64,000 nucleotides of DNA, taken from assembly GCA_045613125.1 (NCBI GenBank), contig JAZLAM010000016.1:5947-69946 (forward strand), in the 5' to 3' direction. Shown piece by piece: positions 50,980 through 60,012 of this stretch. This DNA is from JAFTYO01 sp045613125. GTDB lineage: Bacteria; Pseudomonadota; Alphaproteobacteria; RF32; CAG-239. Positions within the stretch are counted from its first letter, which is position 1. Each line of letters begins with the position of its first letter. The notes beneath the pieces are model-generated. The model worked only from the letters and a program-made list of their open reading frames with translations. It had not been told where the DNA came from and did no database searches. The position numbers were made by a program, and so were the translations under genes.

Positions 50980-51594
50980 ATGAATAAACGTATTTTAATG
51001 CGGATAGATTTTCAAAACGATTTTGTTCATCCGCAAGGTGATTTAACTATATCCGATATTGATCTTATAGAAAGACATCAAAAATTTGCCAATTCTTTAC
51101 AATCTGATATGATAGATTTAATTATAGATTCTTATGATACACATTTTTCACAAACATATAAAAATACCATAGAATCTGAAAAATTTCCACCTCATTGTAT
51201 TTTTGGTTCTTGGGGATGGCAAAGCGCCGCTCCGCTAAAAAACAACATAGAAACCATAAATATTTTTAAATCAACAACCAATATTTGGAATGAGAAAAAT
51301 ACATACCAAATTTTAGCTCAAGATTGGAACAATAAAGATGTATATTTATGTGGTGTTTTAAGTGAAGTTTGTGTTTATCAAGCTATGAAAGGTCTGTTAA
51401 AACAAGGTGCAAATGTTATTATTATTGAAGATTTATGTAAAGGTATAAATGCTCAAACAAGTGATATTTTAGCTCATCCTGATTTTCAAGTTGTAAAAGA
51501 AACAGGACAATTAAAAAGTATTACATCATCACAGTTTTTTCGTTCAAATCTTTTAAATAAAAAAATTGAGCATAATTTAGTTTACAGACAATAA
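50980..51594 (+). CDS. pncA: Nicotinamidase-like cysteine hydrolase
   Basis: 204 residues of the isochorismatase-like fold. The catalytic triad is visible: D10 (MRIDFQNDFV), K97 (NIFKSTT) and C131 (GVLSEVCVYQAM), and metal ligands D53, H55 (SYDTHF) and H72 (PPHC). It deamidates nicotinamide to nicotinate, which the adjacent pncB then uses, so context makes nicotinamidase the best call. AAAGGGA precedes the ATG; pncB starts 12 nt after its stop. Confidence 0.85.
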   Translation: MNKRILMRIDFQNDFVHPQGDLTISDIDLIERHQKFANSLQSDMIDLIIDSYDTHFSQTYKNTIESEKFPPHCIFGSWGWQSAAPLKNNIETINIFKSTTNIWNEKNTYQILAQDWNNKDVYLCGVLSEVCVYQAMKGLLKQGANVIIIEDLCKGINAQTSDILAHPDFQVVKETGQLKSITSSQFFRSNLLNKKIEHNLVYRQ

Positions 51595-51605
51595 GGGGAA
51601 CACTC

Positions 51606-53069
51606 ATGATAAATAATATTTTACATACAGGAACACCATTTTATTGTGATTTATACCATTTAACAATGGCACAAGCTTGGTTTAAGGATAACAAACACTT
51701 AGAAAATAAAACTTCAGAAGCTTTTTTCAGACGCTGTCCTTTTGGTGGAAGCTATCTTGTATCTGCCGGTTTGCAAGAATTTGTTGAATGGATAGATAAT
51801 TGGCATATTTCACAAAAAGATATAGATTACCTTAAAACATTAAAAAATGCTGACGGAAAATCCTTGTTTGATGAAAATTTTTTGAATTTTCTTAAAGATC
51901 AAAAACTAAATCTGACTATAAACGCTGTAGCCGAAGGAGAAATTGTTTTTCCTAATGAACCTGTTTTAAGTGTTAACGGTCCTTGTTGGCAAGTTGATAT
52001 GGTTGAAGCAGCTTTTTTAAATATATTTAATGCTCAAAGCCTGATAGCAACAAAAGCATCTCGTATAGTAAATGCAGCCACAGCTGACGGCAAGAAAAGG
52101 CCAGTTATGGAATTTGGTTTAAGAAGAGCTCAAGATATGGCATGTTTTTTACCTACAAGAGCATCTTATATCGGAGGATGTGTAGGAACATCAAATGTAG
52201 CAGCAGCACAATATTACGGAATTGAGGTTAAAGGAACTATGGCTCACTCTTTTATAATGAGTTATGAAAATGAACTTGATGCATTTAAGTCTTATCTGAT
52301 AGCTTCTGAAGGAAATACAACACTGCTTGTTGATACATATGATACAAGAGAAGGTATTAAAAATGCTATTAAAGCATCTGAAGAAACAGGTATAAAATTA
52401 CAAGGAATAAGAATAGATTCCGGCGATTTGGCATATTGGAGTAAAGAAGCAAGAAAACTTCTTGATGCATCAAATATGGAACATACAAAAATTGTAGCAT
52501 CAAATGATTTAGATGAATATTTAATTGAAAATCTTATCATGGTTCAAAAAGCACCTATTGATATTTTTGCTGTCGGCACAAAACTTGTTACAGCTTATGA
52601 TAATCCGGCTTTAGGAGGTGTATTTAAAACCAAAGAATATAATCATCAACCTAAAATAAAAATAGCTGAAGGAAAAACAACAATACCGGGATCTACAAAT
52701 GTGATCCGTATTGTTAAAAACGGTAAATATGAAGGAGATATAATAACAAAGTCTGCTGACAACTTAATAAGCAACGGAAAACTGAACAGAAATGTACAAT
52801 CTTTCAAATTAAAATCTTTAACCGGAGAAAACACTGTTTTTAAACAAGGACAAACTGCTTACTCGTTGCTAAAACCTATCATGCAAAATGGTCATATAAT
52901 AAAGCATTATTTAAGCTTAAAACAAATACAAGAAAAAACTCTTCGTCATTTGAATAATTTGGATAATTCTTACAAACGTCTTGCCAATCCACACGTATAC
53001 GGCGTAGGCTTAGAACAAAATTTGTTTAGTTTACAACAGCAACTTATAAAACAACATCAAGAGAGGTAG
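51606..53069 (+). CDS. pncB: Nicotinate phosphoribosyltransferase
   Basis: 487 residues. FYCDLYHLTMAQAW near the N-terminus, EFGLRRAQ, the active-site His in KGTMAHSFIMSYENE, and the phosphate-binding IRIDSGDLAYWSKEARKLLD are typical. It makes NaMN from nicotinate and PRPP with ATP. It is third in the salvage operon; nadE begins 3 nt after its stop. Confidence 0.93.
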   Translation: MINNILHTGTPFYCDLYHLTMAQAWFKDNKHLENKTSEAFFRRCPFGGSYLVSAGLQEFVEWIDNWHISQKDIDYLKTLKNADGKSLFDENFLNFLKDQKLNLTINAVAEGEIVFPNEPVLSVNGPCWQVDMVEAAFLNIFNAQSLIATKASRIVNAATADGKKRPVMEFGLRRAQDMACFLPTRASYIGGCVGTSNVAAAQYYGIEVKGTMAHSFIMSYENELDAFKSYLIASEGNTTLLVDTYDTREGIKNAIKASEETGIKLQGIRIDSGDLAYWSKEARKLLDASNMEHTKIVASNDLDEYLIENLIMVQKAPIDIFAVGTKLVTAYDNPALGGVFKTKEYNHQPKIKIAEGKTTIPGSTNVIRIVKNGKYEGDIITKSADNLISNGKLNRNVQSFKLKSLTGENTVFKQGQTAYSLLKPIMQNGHIIKHYLSLKQIQEKTLRHLNNLDNSYKRLANPHVYGVGLEQNLFSLQQQLIKQHQER

Positions 53070-53071
53070 TT

Positions 53072-53845
53072 ATGGAAAAACTTTGGAATGATTTAAAGCA
53101 AAAATTTAAGTCTTACTGTGAAAAAAACAACTTTAACAAAGTTATTTTAGGTTTGTCGGGAGGACTTGATTCTGCTATAGTTGCCGTTCTGGCATCAGAT
53201 GTTTTAGGTGGTCAAAATGTAACTGCAATTATGATGAGAACAAAATACACATCTTCTTTAAGTATAAGCATTGCAAGAGAAATTTCTAAACTAAATAATC
53301 TTAATTATCATGAATTTGATATTCAAAATTTGATAGATTTTGAAACAGTGTATTTAAAAGATTTCTTCAAAGAAGAGCCTAAAAATATTGTTCTTGAAAA
53401 TTTACAAGCAAGAGCAAGAGCAAAAATTTTAATGGCTTGGTCAAATCAGTTTGGAGGAGTAGTTTTAGCTTGTTCAAATAAATCTGAAATTTTAACGGGA
53501 TATTGTACACTTTACGGAGATACTTGTGGCGCTTTTATACCTTTAGGTAATATTTATAAATCGGATATTTTTGAATTGGCAAAATATAGAAATTCTTTAA
53601 GTAGAGTATTACCGTCTGAGGTGATTGTAAGAGCTCCGAGTGCTGAACTTGCGCTAAATCAAAAAGATGAAAACTCATTACCTCCATATAAAGAATTGGA
53701 TTTAATATTAAAACAATATGTTGATAATAACTTATCTTTTGAAGAAATTATTGCTCAAGGTCAAAATATTAAAACTTGTCAAAAAGTGATAACATTATAT
53801 GAAAAAAGTACATTCAAAAGAAAACAATTACCTCCGATATTATAG
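53072..53845 (+). CDS. nadE: NAD+ synthase (ammonia-dependent type)
   Basis: 257 residues. The PP-loop is LSGGLDSAIVAVLAS (28-42), with ACSNKSEILTGYCTLYGDTCGAFIPLG as the NaAD-binding part and RAPSAEL near the C-terminus. No glutaminase (nitrilase) domain, so it uses NH3. It converts NaAD to NAD, closing the nicotinamide-to-NAD route encoded by this operon. A terminator follows and is shared with the convergent LOG gene. Confidence 0.93.
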   Translation: MEKLWNDLKQKFKSYCEKNNFNKVILGLSGGLDSAIVAVLASDVLGGQNVTAIMMRTKYTSSLSISIAREISKLNNLNYHEFDIQNLIDFETVYLKDFFKEEPKNIVLENLQARARAKILMAWSNQFGGVVLACSNKSEILTGYCTLYGDTCGAFIPLGNIYKSDIFELAKYRNSLSRVLPSEVIVRAPSAELALNQKDENSLPPYKELDLILKQYVDNNLSFEEIIAQGQNIKTCQKVITLYEKSTFKRKQLPPIL

Positions 53846-53847
53846 TA

Positions 53848-53878
53848 TAAAAAAGAGCAGATAATCTGCTCTTTTTTA
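53848..53878. terminator. Terminator between nadE and the LOG-family gene
   Basis: AAAAGAGCAGAT/ATCTGCTCTTTTTT, bidirectional. Confidence 0.88.
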
Positions 53879-54817
53879 TTACCTTACAACTTTTTGTTTT
53901 CTTGCTTTTAATCTGGTAAGTTTATCACTTATGGTGGCTGTATCTTTTCCGGCTTTAGCAAGTCTGTCATACATACGCTCTATTTCTTTTTCCAAATATG
54001 CTGTTTCAATTTCTTCATCAAGAGCTTTATTTTCTTCTTCACCACCATTTTTTCGTATATTTTCTATTTCTTCCAAAATATCTTCAATAAAAATATTACT
54101 TATTTGCTTTCTTTTGTAGAAATAAGGAAGTTCATAAACCAGTTGACGAGCATTAGCATAAGCTTGTTTAGAATTTTCGCATTTATTATATCGTATTTTT
54201 AACAATCTGAAAGCTATTTCCAACTCTTGATTATTATCTACAACAATAAAAGGAACAGGCTCGGCAAAACCTTTTGCACTAATTGATTTTAAAAATTCTA
54301 AAAGATGATGAAAAAAACCATTTACATTATAAATAATAAAAGGTTTTATAGCAAGTAAACCATCTTGCATAGCAACACAATCATAAGCAAGCTCATCAAG
54401 AGTACCTACACCTCCAGGCGCAAAAACAACAAAATCTGCAGCAAGAAGTTTTTGTTTTCTTTCTTCTAGTGTTTTTGCAACAATAACATCTGTTTGTTTT
54501 ATTAATTCATCATCTGACGGATATAAACGATAGTATTCTTCTGTTGTCACACCTTGTATCGGAAAATTTGTATCTGAGCAGTTTTTTTCTTTCCATTTAT
54601 CTAAAACACCTCGTGCTACTGCACCCATAATTCCTTTGTTAGAAAGACCAAAATCAAGCTTAAAATCCATCTTTATAATTTGACAACCTAAATTATAAGC
54701 TTCTTGTTCATAAATTTCATCATTTCCGGGTCTTGACCCTCCGGCTACAAAAACTCTTATTCCTTCTTTTTGATTCTGTTCAATAAAAGTTTTAATGTTC
54801 GTGCATGTATCAACCAT
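53879..54817 (-). CDS. LOG-family Rossmann-fold protein with C-terminal coiled coil
   Basis: 312 residues. RVFVAGGSRPGNDEIYEQEAYNLG and FAPGGVGTLDELAY (the PGGxGTxxE nucleotide-binding motif) place it in the LOG/TIGR00730 family, whose characterised members cleave the N-glycosidic bond of (cytokinin) nucleoside 5'-monophosphates. Residues about 235-312 form a charged coiled coil (EDILEEIENIRKNGGEEE..., LEKEIERMYDRLAKAG) not usual in the family. It is last in the operon, overlapping tgt by 1 nt. Confidence 0.78.
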   Translation of the reverse strand: MVDTCTNIKTFIEQNQKEGIRVFVAGGSRPGNDEIYEQEAYNLGCQIIKMDFKLDFGLSNKGIMGAVARGVLDKWKEKNCSDTNFPIQGVTTEEYYRLYPSDDELIKQTDVIVAKTLEERKQKLLAADFVVFAPGGVGTLDELAYDCVAMQDGLLAIKPFIIYNVNGFFHHLLEFLKSISAKGFAEPVPFIVVDNNQELEIAFRLLKIRYNKCENSKQAYANARQLVYELPYFYKRKQISNIFIEDILEEIENIRKNGGEEENKALDEEIETAYLEKEIERMYDRLAKAGKDTATISDKLTRLKARKQKVVR

Positions 54818-55944
54818 TATTTTAACTCCTCTATATCACCTTTTGCCTGATTTTTATAAAAATCTTCCACGAAAGTATCTAAAGTATCATCAGATATAGC
54901 TTCTCTTAAACCTTTCATTAATCGTTCATAATAAGCAATATTATGCCATGTCAGAAGCATAACAGCTAAAACCTCATTACATTTTTGTAAATGATGTATG
55001 TAAGCTCTGGTATAGTTTTTACACAAAGGACAATCACATCCTTCTTCAACAGGTCTGTAATCTTCTCTATGACGAGCGTTTCTTATGTTTATTGCTCCAT
55101 ATTTTGTAAATGCTTGAGCTGTTCTACCTGAACGTGTAGGCATAACACAATCGAACATATCAACACCTCTTAAAACAGCTCCTACAATATCATCAGGGCG
55201 CCCTACTCCCATTAAATAACGAGGTTTATCAGGCGGTAACATATCTGGAGCATAATCAAGAACCTCAAACATTTTTTCTTGCCCCTCACCTACAGCTAAA
55301 CCACCGATAGCATATCCGTCAAAACCAATTTCTTTTAGTTTATCGGCTGAATATTGTCTTAAATCTTTATAGTCTCCACCTTGTTGAATACCAAAAATTC
55401 CATAACCCTCCCTATCTGTAAAAGCATCTTTACTACGTTTTGCCCAACGCATAGACATTTCAACAGATTTTTTTACAGTTTCATATTTTGCCGGAAGTTT
55501 AACACATTCGTCAAAACACATTGTTATATTTGAATCTAATTTATGCTGAATTTTAATAGATTCTTCCGGACTTAAGAAAAATTTTTTACCATCTACATGA
55601 GATTTAAATGTTACACCTTCTTCATTTAGTTTTCTTAAACTATCTAAACTCATAACTTGAAAACCTCCAGAATCTGTTAATATAGGCTTATCCCAATTCA
55701 TAAATTTATGAAGACCTCCCAGCTTTTCAACTAAATCTGCTCCTGGACGTAACATCAAATGATAAGTATTACCAAGCAAAATCTCAGCTCCTGTTGCAGC
55801 GACAGATTCTGGCATCATAGCTTTAACGGTTGCACACGTTCCGACCGGCATAAAAGCTGGTGTATTAACAACTCCATGTTTTGTATAGAGTTTACCTAAA
55901 CGAGCTTTTCCAATAGTTTTCAACACTTCATATTTTAATGCCAT
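54817..55944 (-). CDS. tgt: Queuine tRNA-ribosyltransferase
   Basis: 375 residues, exchanging G34 for preQ1/queuine in GUN-anticodon tRNAs. It has NTYHLMLRPG, the catalytic region PILTDSGGFQVMSL, GGLAVGEGQ, DCVMPTRSGRTAQAFT and the zinc site CDCPLC...H. It is third in a compact minus-strand operon (MinD-like, J-domain protein, tgt, LOG) with gaps of 1-2 nt or overlaps. No other queuosine genes are in the window. Confidence 0.95.
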   Translation of the reverse strand: MALKYEVLKTIGKARLGKLYTKHGVVNTPAFMPVGTCATVKAMMPESVAATGAEILLGNTYHLMLRPGADLVEKLGGLHKFMNWDKPILTDSGGFQVMSLDSLRKLNEEGVTFKSHVDGKKFFLSPEESIKIQHKLDSNITMCFDECVKLPAKYETVKKSVEMSMRWAKRSKDAFTDREGYGIFGIQQGGDYKDLRQYSADKLKEIGFDGYAIGGLAVGEGQEKMFEVLDYAPDMLPPDKPRYLMGVGRPDDIVGAVLRGVDMFDCVMPTRSGRTAQAFTKYGAINIRNARHREDYRPVEEGCDCPLCKNYTRAYIHHLQKCNEVLAVMLLTWHNIAYYERLMKGLREAISDDTLDTFVEDFYKNQAKGDIEELK

Positions 55945-55946
55945 TT

Positions 55947-57089
55947 TTACCTCTCTGTATTTTTAATTATCTTACTTTTATTGGGTATTGTATTACCGAT
56001 ACCTTTTTTTATAAACCTTTTCTTTACAAATCCCATATTTCCATCATCAAGTAACACTCTATACCATTGTTTATCTGGCGTATAACCTGTAACTCTAACT
56101 GTTTGATTTTTTGATGATTTATATAAAATATCAAAATTTTCAGACGGACCATGCATTATATTGGTAACAGAAGTTATATGAAAAAGCATAGTGTCATCAT
56201 CGTAATCAACCGGAATATTAAATATTTTAGATAAAATCATATCATCTACTGTTTCGTTTCCATTATTAAAAACAACTTCCTGATAATAGTTTATTTTATC
56301 ATCTTTTTCTTTAAATAACGAAAATTTCTGATTAAAAATAAAAAAACTCACACATATAACAATCAATACAAATACACTTATGATAAACTTCGGAATTTTC
56401 ATTTGAATTTGTTTTAAATATTCATAATTCCAATTTTTTGGTGTATACTGAATTTGTGGAAGTGTATATAAAAAATTCAAAATTTTTTGTTTTTGTTCAT
56501 TATTTGCATAAGATAAAGCTTCTACTGCACAAATATATGCTTTATCTTTTTTATCTTCTTTAAAATATGCAACAGCATTATGGACAAACATCTTAAAATT
56601 ATCTTCTATATTTTTATTCAAATTCTCTCGATTATATTTTATTATTTTAAAATTCTCCTTAGGTTTTATCCACCCTTTAATCCAATTTTCTGTTGTGATT
56701 TTATTTATAATATCAATAGCACCATCATAAGACACAATAGGTTTTTCAAGTTTAAAACCTTGTTTAGTATATTTATATAATCTTAAAACTCTCAAAAAAG
56801 GTGTTTCAATACCTTTATGATCTTTATATATTTTTAATGTTTGAAAATCTGGAAAATCTTTTTGAGTATATATGATAGATAACATATCATATATAGTTCT
56901 TGTTTTATTATCCTTTAAAATATCATAAGCCACCGATATTTTCTGAAACATATCTAATGCATCATCTGATTTATTATGATCCGGATGCCATTGTTTTGCT
57001 TTATCTCGATAGTTTAATTTGATGGTTTGATCATCTGCTAAAACATCTACTTCCAAAATTTTATAATAACCTAAAGCATCATAAAGCAT
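55947..57089 (-). CDS. J-domain membrane protein with C-terminal SH3-like domain
   Basis: 380 residues. An N-terminal J-domain (about 5-70) carries HPD (H35-P36-D37), so it can stimulate DnaK. A helical linker leads to one membrane helix (about 235-252, FIISVFVLIVICVSFF), and the C-terminus (about 300-372) has the bacterial SH3 pattern (VTNIMHGPSENFDILYKSSK, WYRVLLDDGNMGFVKKRFI). The J-domain would be cytoplasmic and the SH3b periplasmic, possibly touching peptidoglycan. This fusion is uncommon. It lies between a MinD-like ATPase gene (1 nt) and tgt (2 nt). Confidence 0.8.
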   Translation of the reverse strand: MLYDALGYYKILEVDVLADDQTIKLNYRDKAKQWHPDHNKSDDALDMFQKISVAYDILKDNKTRTIYDMLSIIYTQKDFPDFQTLKIYKDHKGIETPFLRVLRLYKYTKQGFKLEKPIVSYDGAIDIINKITTENWIKGWIKPKENFKIIKYNRENLNKNIEDNFKMFVHNAVAYFKEDKKDKAYICAVEALSYANNEQKQKILNFLYTLPQIQYTPKNWNYEYLKQIQMKIPKFIISVFVLIVICVSFFIFNQKFSLFKEKDDKINYYQEVVFNNGNETVDDMILSKIFNIPVDYDDDTMLFHITSVTNIMHGPSENFDILYKSSKNQTVRVTGYTPDKQWYRVLLDDGNMGFVKKRFIKKGIGNTIPNKSKIIKNTER

Positions 57090-57090
57090 G

Positions 57091-57837
57091 TTAAAGATCC
57101 TCCAAAATTCTCTGCGAAATTTTAATTATATCTTCAGCACCCTCTGAAGAAAGATATCTGTTTAATAATAAAGATTTATTTAATACACAATCTCTTATTC
57201 TGGTATCTTGTCTTATGATACCAAATAAATCTAAGTTTATTTTTATATAAGTTTGAGCAGCTTTAAGTAAATTTTTATATATCTGATTTCCTTCATTATA
57301 TGACATAGCTCGATTAATTATAATTTTAATATCAGCTTTAGAGTTTATATTTTTTATTTTTTCTATCTTTTTGTAAGCACCTTCTAAAGACAAAGGATCA
57401 GCATTTACAATAATAAACACTGTATTACAAATATTAATAAAATTATTTATATTTTTAACATCATCATCTGAACAATCTAAAATAACATAATCATAATACT
57501 TTGAAAAACAAAACAAATCTTTTGCTAATACTTGTACTCTACCAACCGGAGCTGATGCTAATATATTTTCTCCGGATTTAGAACATATTAAATCAAAAAA
57601 ACCTTTATCATATTTTAAAACACTATTGTTTATAGTAACAAATCCATTTAATAAGCTATTATAAGAATTATTCAAATCTAAATTAAGTTGATAAGATATA
57701 TTTTCTATTCCACAATCAGCATCGAAAAATAAAACTTTTTTTCTGAGCAAAGCTAAAGAATGGCTTAAGTTTACAGCTAGCCACGTTTTACCTATACCTT
57801 TAGTTCCTGAACATATAGCTATTAAATGATTTTTCAT
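57091..57837 (-). CDS. MinD/FlhG-like P-loop ATPase with shifted signature lysine
   Basis: 248 residues. The P-loop is SGTKGIGKT (10-18), compared with SGKGGVGKT of MinD/FlhG: the signature lysine position is T, with K one place later. FFDADCGIENISYQLNL and VILDCSDDD match the A' and switch II motifs, and VNADPLSLEGAYKKIEKI resembles FlhG. The normal C-terminal amphipathic membrane helix of MinD is not obvious (ends SQRILEDL). It is a positioning-type ATPase, possibly for the adjacent membrane J-domain protein (inference). No flagellar genes are nearby. Confidence 0.8.
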   Translation of the reverse strand: MKNHLIAICSGTKGIGKTWLAVNLSHSLALLRKKVLFFDADCGIENISYQLNLDLNNSYNSLLNGFVTINNSVLKYDKGFFDLICSKSGENILASAPVGRVQVLAKDLFCFSKYYDYVILDCSDDDVKNINNFINICNTVFIIVNADPLSLEGAYKKIEKIKNINSKADIKIIINRAMSYNEGNQIYKNLLKAAQTYIKINLDLFGIIRQDTRIRDCVLNKSLLLNRYLSSEGAEDIIKISQRILEDL

Positions 57838-57962
57838 ATTTACACACTTTAGAAAATTTTATCAAATTGTGTCAAATAAAAAAGAAAATTTCAATTAGTT
57901 AAAACCTTTTTAACACAATTTATTTATAATTACCACTACATATAAGTATATAAGAGGTATAA

Positions 57963-58739
57963 ATGAGAAATTTTGCAAACATAATTATATTTCTTTTAGC
58001 ATTTTTTTCGTTAGAAAAAAATGTTTATTCACAAATAAGTGAACAAAAAAGTAATGAAAAAGCAATTATATGTGCAACATCATATCCTGATTATATACCT
58101 TTATCATATTACGATGATAAAAATGGTTTTTATAATATTTTTGAAAAAGCTCTTAAAGATATTTTACATACAAATAACTTGTCTATACAAATTTATACAC
58201 AACCAACTTATGTTGAAAATATACAAAAAATAAAAACAGGTAATTGTGATTTATTACTTGGTATATACAATGAAACTCAAAATAAAATCAAAGAATTTGA
58301 ACAAATAGAATATTTATATCCTGCAATTATACAGAATCCTATAAATTTAGTTATGCTTCCTAGTAATATATCAAAAATTAAAAGTATGAATGATTTAAAA
58401 AAATTGAAAGGTATCTATATTAGTAAAGAATATTTTAGCGATTATATTTTAGAAGTTTTTTCTAATTATGATATAAAACCTGAGGAAAATGCTAATAAAG
58501 CTTATGAAAAGTTATTTTTAGGAGAAATCGATTTTATAGTTGGAGGTTATTATTACAACTATATTCAAACTATAAAATTAGGAATAAAAGATTTTGTTTC
58601 TTTTTCTAAAAAATCTTTATGGACAATGCCTATGTTTATAGGATTATCTAAAAAATCTCATCATTATAAACGTCTTAAAATTTTATTATCAAAAAAATTA
58701 TTGATAAATCTGTTTCTGAACAAGTTGAAGAAGAAATAA
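57963..58739 (+). CDS. Periplasmic solute-binding protein (family 3-like), frameshifted at A7
   Basis: 258 residues in the readable frame. Signal peptide MRNFANIIIFLLAFFSLEKNVYS; then the family 3 binding-protein fold (YPDYIPLSYYDDKNGFYNIFEKALKDIL; IKTGNCDLLLGIYNETQNK; LKKLKGIYISKEYF). The frame ends in KKLLINLFLNKLKKK, but one extra A in the A7 run at 58691-58697 would continue as KKIIDKSVSEQVEEEIKRK and on to a stop at 58861 that overlaps the next gene's start by 7 nt, ordinary operon spacing. So the intact gene is probably 57963-58861, and here it is frameshifted, phase-variable or misread. Confidence 0.72.
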   Translation: MRNFANIIIFLLAFFSLEKNVYSQISEQKSNEKAIICATSYPDYIPLSYYDDKNGFYNIFEKALKDILHTNNLSIQIYTQPTYVENIQKIKTGNCDLLLGIYNETQNKIKEFEQIEYLYPAIIQNPINLVMLPSNISKIKSMNDLKKLKGIYISKEYFSDYILEVFSNYDIKPEENANKAYEKLFLGEIDFIVGGYYYNYIQTIKLGIKDFVSFSKKSLWTMPMFIGLSKKSHHYKRLKILLSKKLLINLFLNKLKKK

Positions 58740-58861
58740 AAAGAAAAACATCTATAATAGAAACAGATTATATAGGGATTGTTCCTCCATCATTTATTTT
58801 AAAACAAGATAAAAATATATTAACACCTGCAGATGAAACAAATAAGGATAAAAAATGGTAG
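58740..58861 (+). other. Out-of-frame 3' continuation of the binding-protein gene
   Basis: The frame that becomes readable with one added A at the A7 run encodes SVSEQVEEEIKRK, TDYIGIVPPSFIL and ends NKDKKW-stop at 58859-58861. Its normal composition and the tight junction with the following ATG (58855) show it was recently coding. Confidence 0.65.
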
Positions 58862-59520
58862 TTTTAGTTCATCATAATATTTCTCCACATTCAAGAAAAA
58901 TTCGCATACTTATGGCGGAAAAGAAAATGTTTTTTGTATTAAAAGAAAAAGAACCTTGGAATTTATCACAAGATATAATAAAAATAAATCCATCAGGTGA
59001 ACTACCTATTTTTATATTTGATGGTAATATTATATCTGGAAATTATCCTATAACAGAATTTTTGGAAGAAAGTTATCCTGAATATAGTCTGTTAATAGGG
59101 GATAATAAACAAAGAGCAGAAATAAGAAGAATTTGTGATTGGTTTGATACAAAATTTTATAAAGAAGTTTATCAATATATAGTGGTGGAAAAAATACATA
59201 AACGTTTTAAGGATGGTTTACCACCTGATTCTAAAATATTAAAAGCAGGTTTAAATAATCTGAAATTTCATTTAGAATATATAGAATGGATGACAGAACG
59301 TAATAATAATTTAACAGGAAATAATTTTACGTTAGCTGATATAGCAGCAGCAGCTCATCTGTCGGTAATTGATTATTTAGGTGATATAGATTGGTATAAT
59401 TATAAAAACACAAAAACATGGTATGCAAAAATAAAATCAAGACCAAGTTTTAAAGATATTTTAAAAGACACAATAAAAGGTGTCGCTCCATCAAAACATT
59501 ATAGTAATTTGGATTTTTAA
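58855..59520 (+). CDS. SspA-like glutathione S-transferase-fold protein
   Basis: 221 residues. The N-terminal thioredoxin-like domain (VVLVHHNISPHSRKIRILMAEK; INPSGELPIFIFDGNIISG) and C-terminal helical domain (FTLADIAAAAHLSVIDYLGDIDW) are GST/SspA-type. The usual N-terminal Cys/Ser site is replaced by HHNISPHS, so catalytic GST activity is uncertain. It is coupled to the binding-protein gene by a 7-nt overlap, and the lipoprotein gene starts right after its stop. Confidence 0.78.
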   Translation: MVVLVHHNISPHSRKIRILMAEKKMFFVLKEKEPWNLSQDIIKINPSGELPIFIFDGNIISGNYPITEFLEESYPEYSLLIGDNKQRAEIRRICDWFDTKFYKEVYQYIVVEKIHKRFKDGLPPDSKILKAGLNNLKFHLEYIEWMTERNNNLTGNNFTLADIAAAAHLSVIDYLGDIDWYNYKNTKTWYAKIKSRPSFKDILKDTIKGVAPSKHYSNLDF

Positions 59521-59521
59521 T

Positions 59522-59986
59522 ATGAAAAAAATATATTTAATAATAGCTTTTTTATTAACTGTTTCTTCCTGCACTTTCCTTTCAAAAGGTAAAGGTCAAG
59601 TAATTTTTCATTGGGAAAAACAAAAAACAGGTATACAAAAATTTTCTAGAGATCACTCAGAATGTATGCGTGAAGCTGAAGATTTTAAATTTTTACCTAG
59701 TATCAAAAACTGGTTTATTTCTGAAGAAGCCCGATATGATATAAGAGCTGATTGGCATTCTGAAAAAGGAATTTGGGCAAGTTATATTCCTTATGAAGGT
59801 GCTCAACCTTTAGTTATTAATTCTATCAGAGAAGATAAAGACTCTAGTCCAAAAAAATATCGCATATGTATGGAAAAAAGAGGATATATACACAGAACAC
59901 ATAATATTCCTAGTGTAACAAATATATTTATATATAAACCTCAAGATATCAATCAAGATACTTTATTTGAACAATATTATAGATAA
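59522..59986 (+). CDS. Small lipoprotein of unknown function
   Basis: 154 residues from ATG 59522, which immediately follows the previous stop (TAATATG). The lipobox is TVSSC with Cys17 as the lipidated residue (MKKIYLIIAFLLTVSSC). The mature part has two more Cys in SECMREAEDF and RICMEKRGY, a pattern resembling small outer-membrane lipoproteins with CMxxRGY near the C-terminus. Localisation is confident; function is unknown. A terminator shared with rho follows. Confidence 0.75.
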   Translation: MKKIYLIIAFLLTVSSCTFLSKGKGQVIFHWEKQKTGIQKFSRDHSECMREAEDFKFLPSIKNWFISEEARYDIRADWHSEKGIWASYIPYEGAQPLVINSIREDKDSSPKKYRICMEKRGYIHRTHNIPSVTNIFIYKPQDINQDTLFEQYYR

Positions 59987-60012
59987 AAAAACCGCCTTTC
60001 GGCGGTTTTTTT
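59985..60012. terminator. Terminator between lipoprotein gene and rho
   Basis: AAAAAACCGCC TTTC GGCGGTTTTTTT, bidirectional. Confidence 0.9.
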
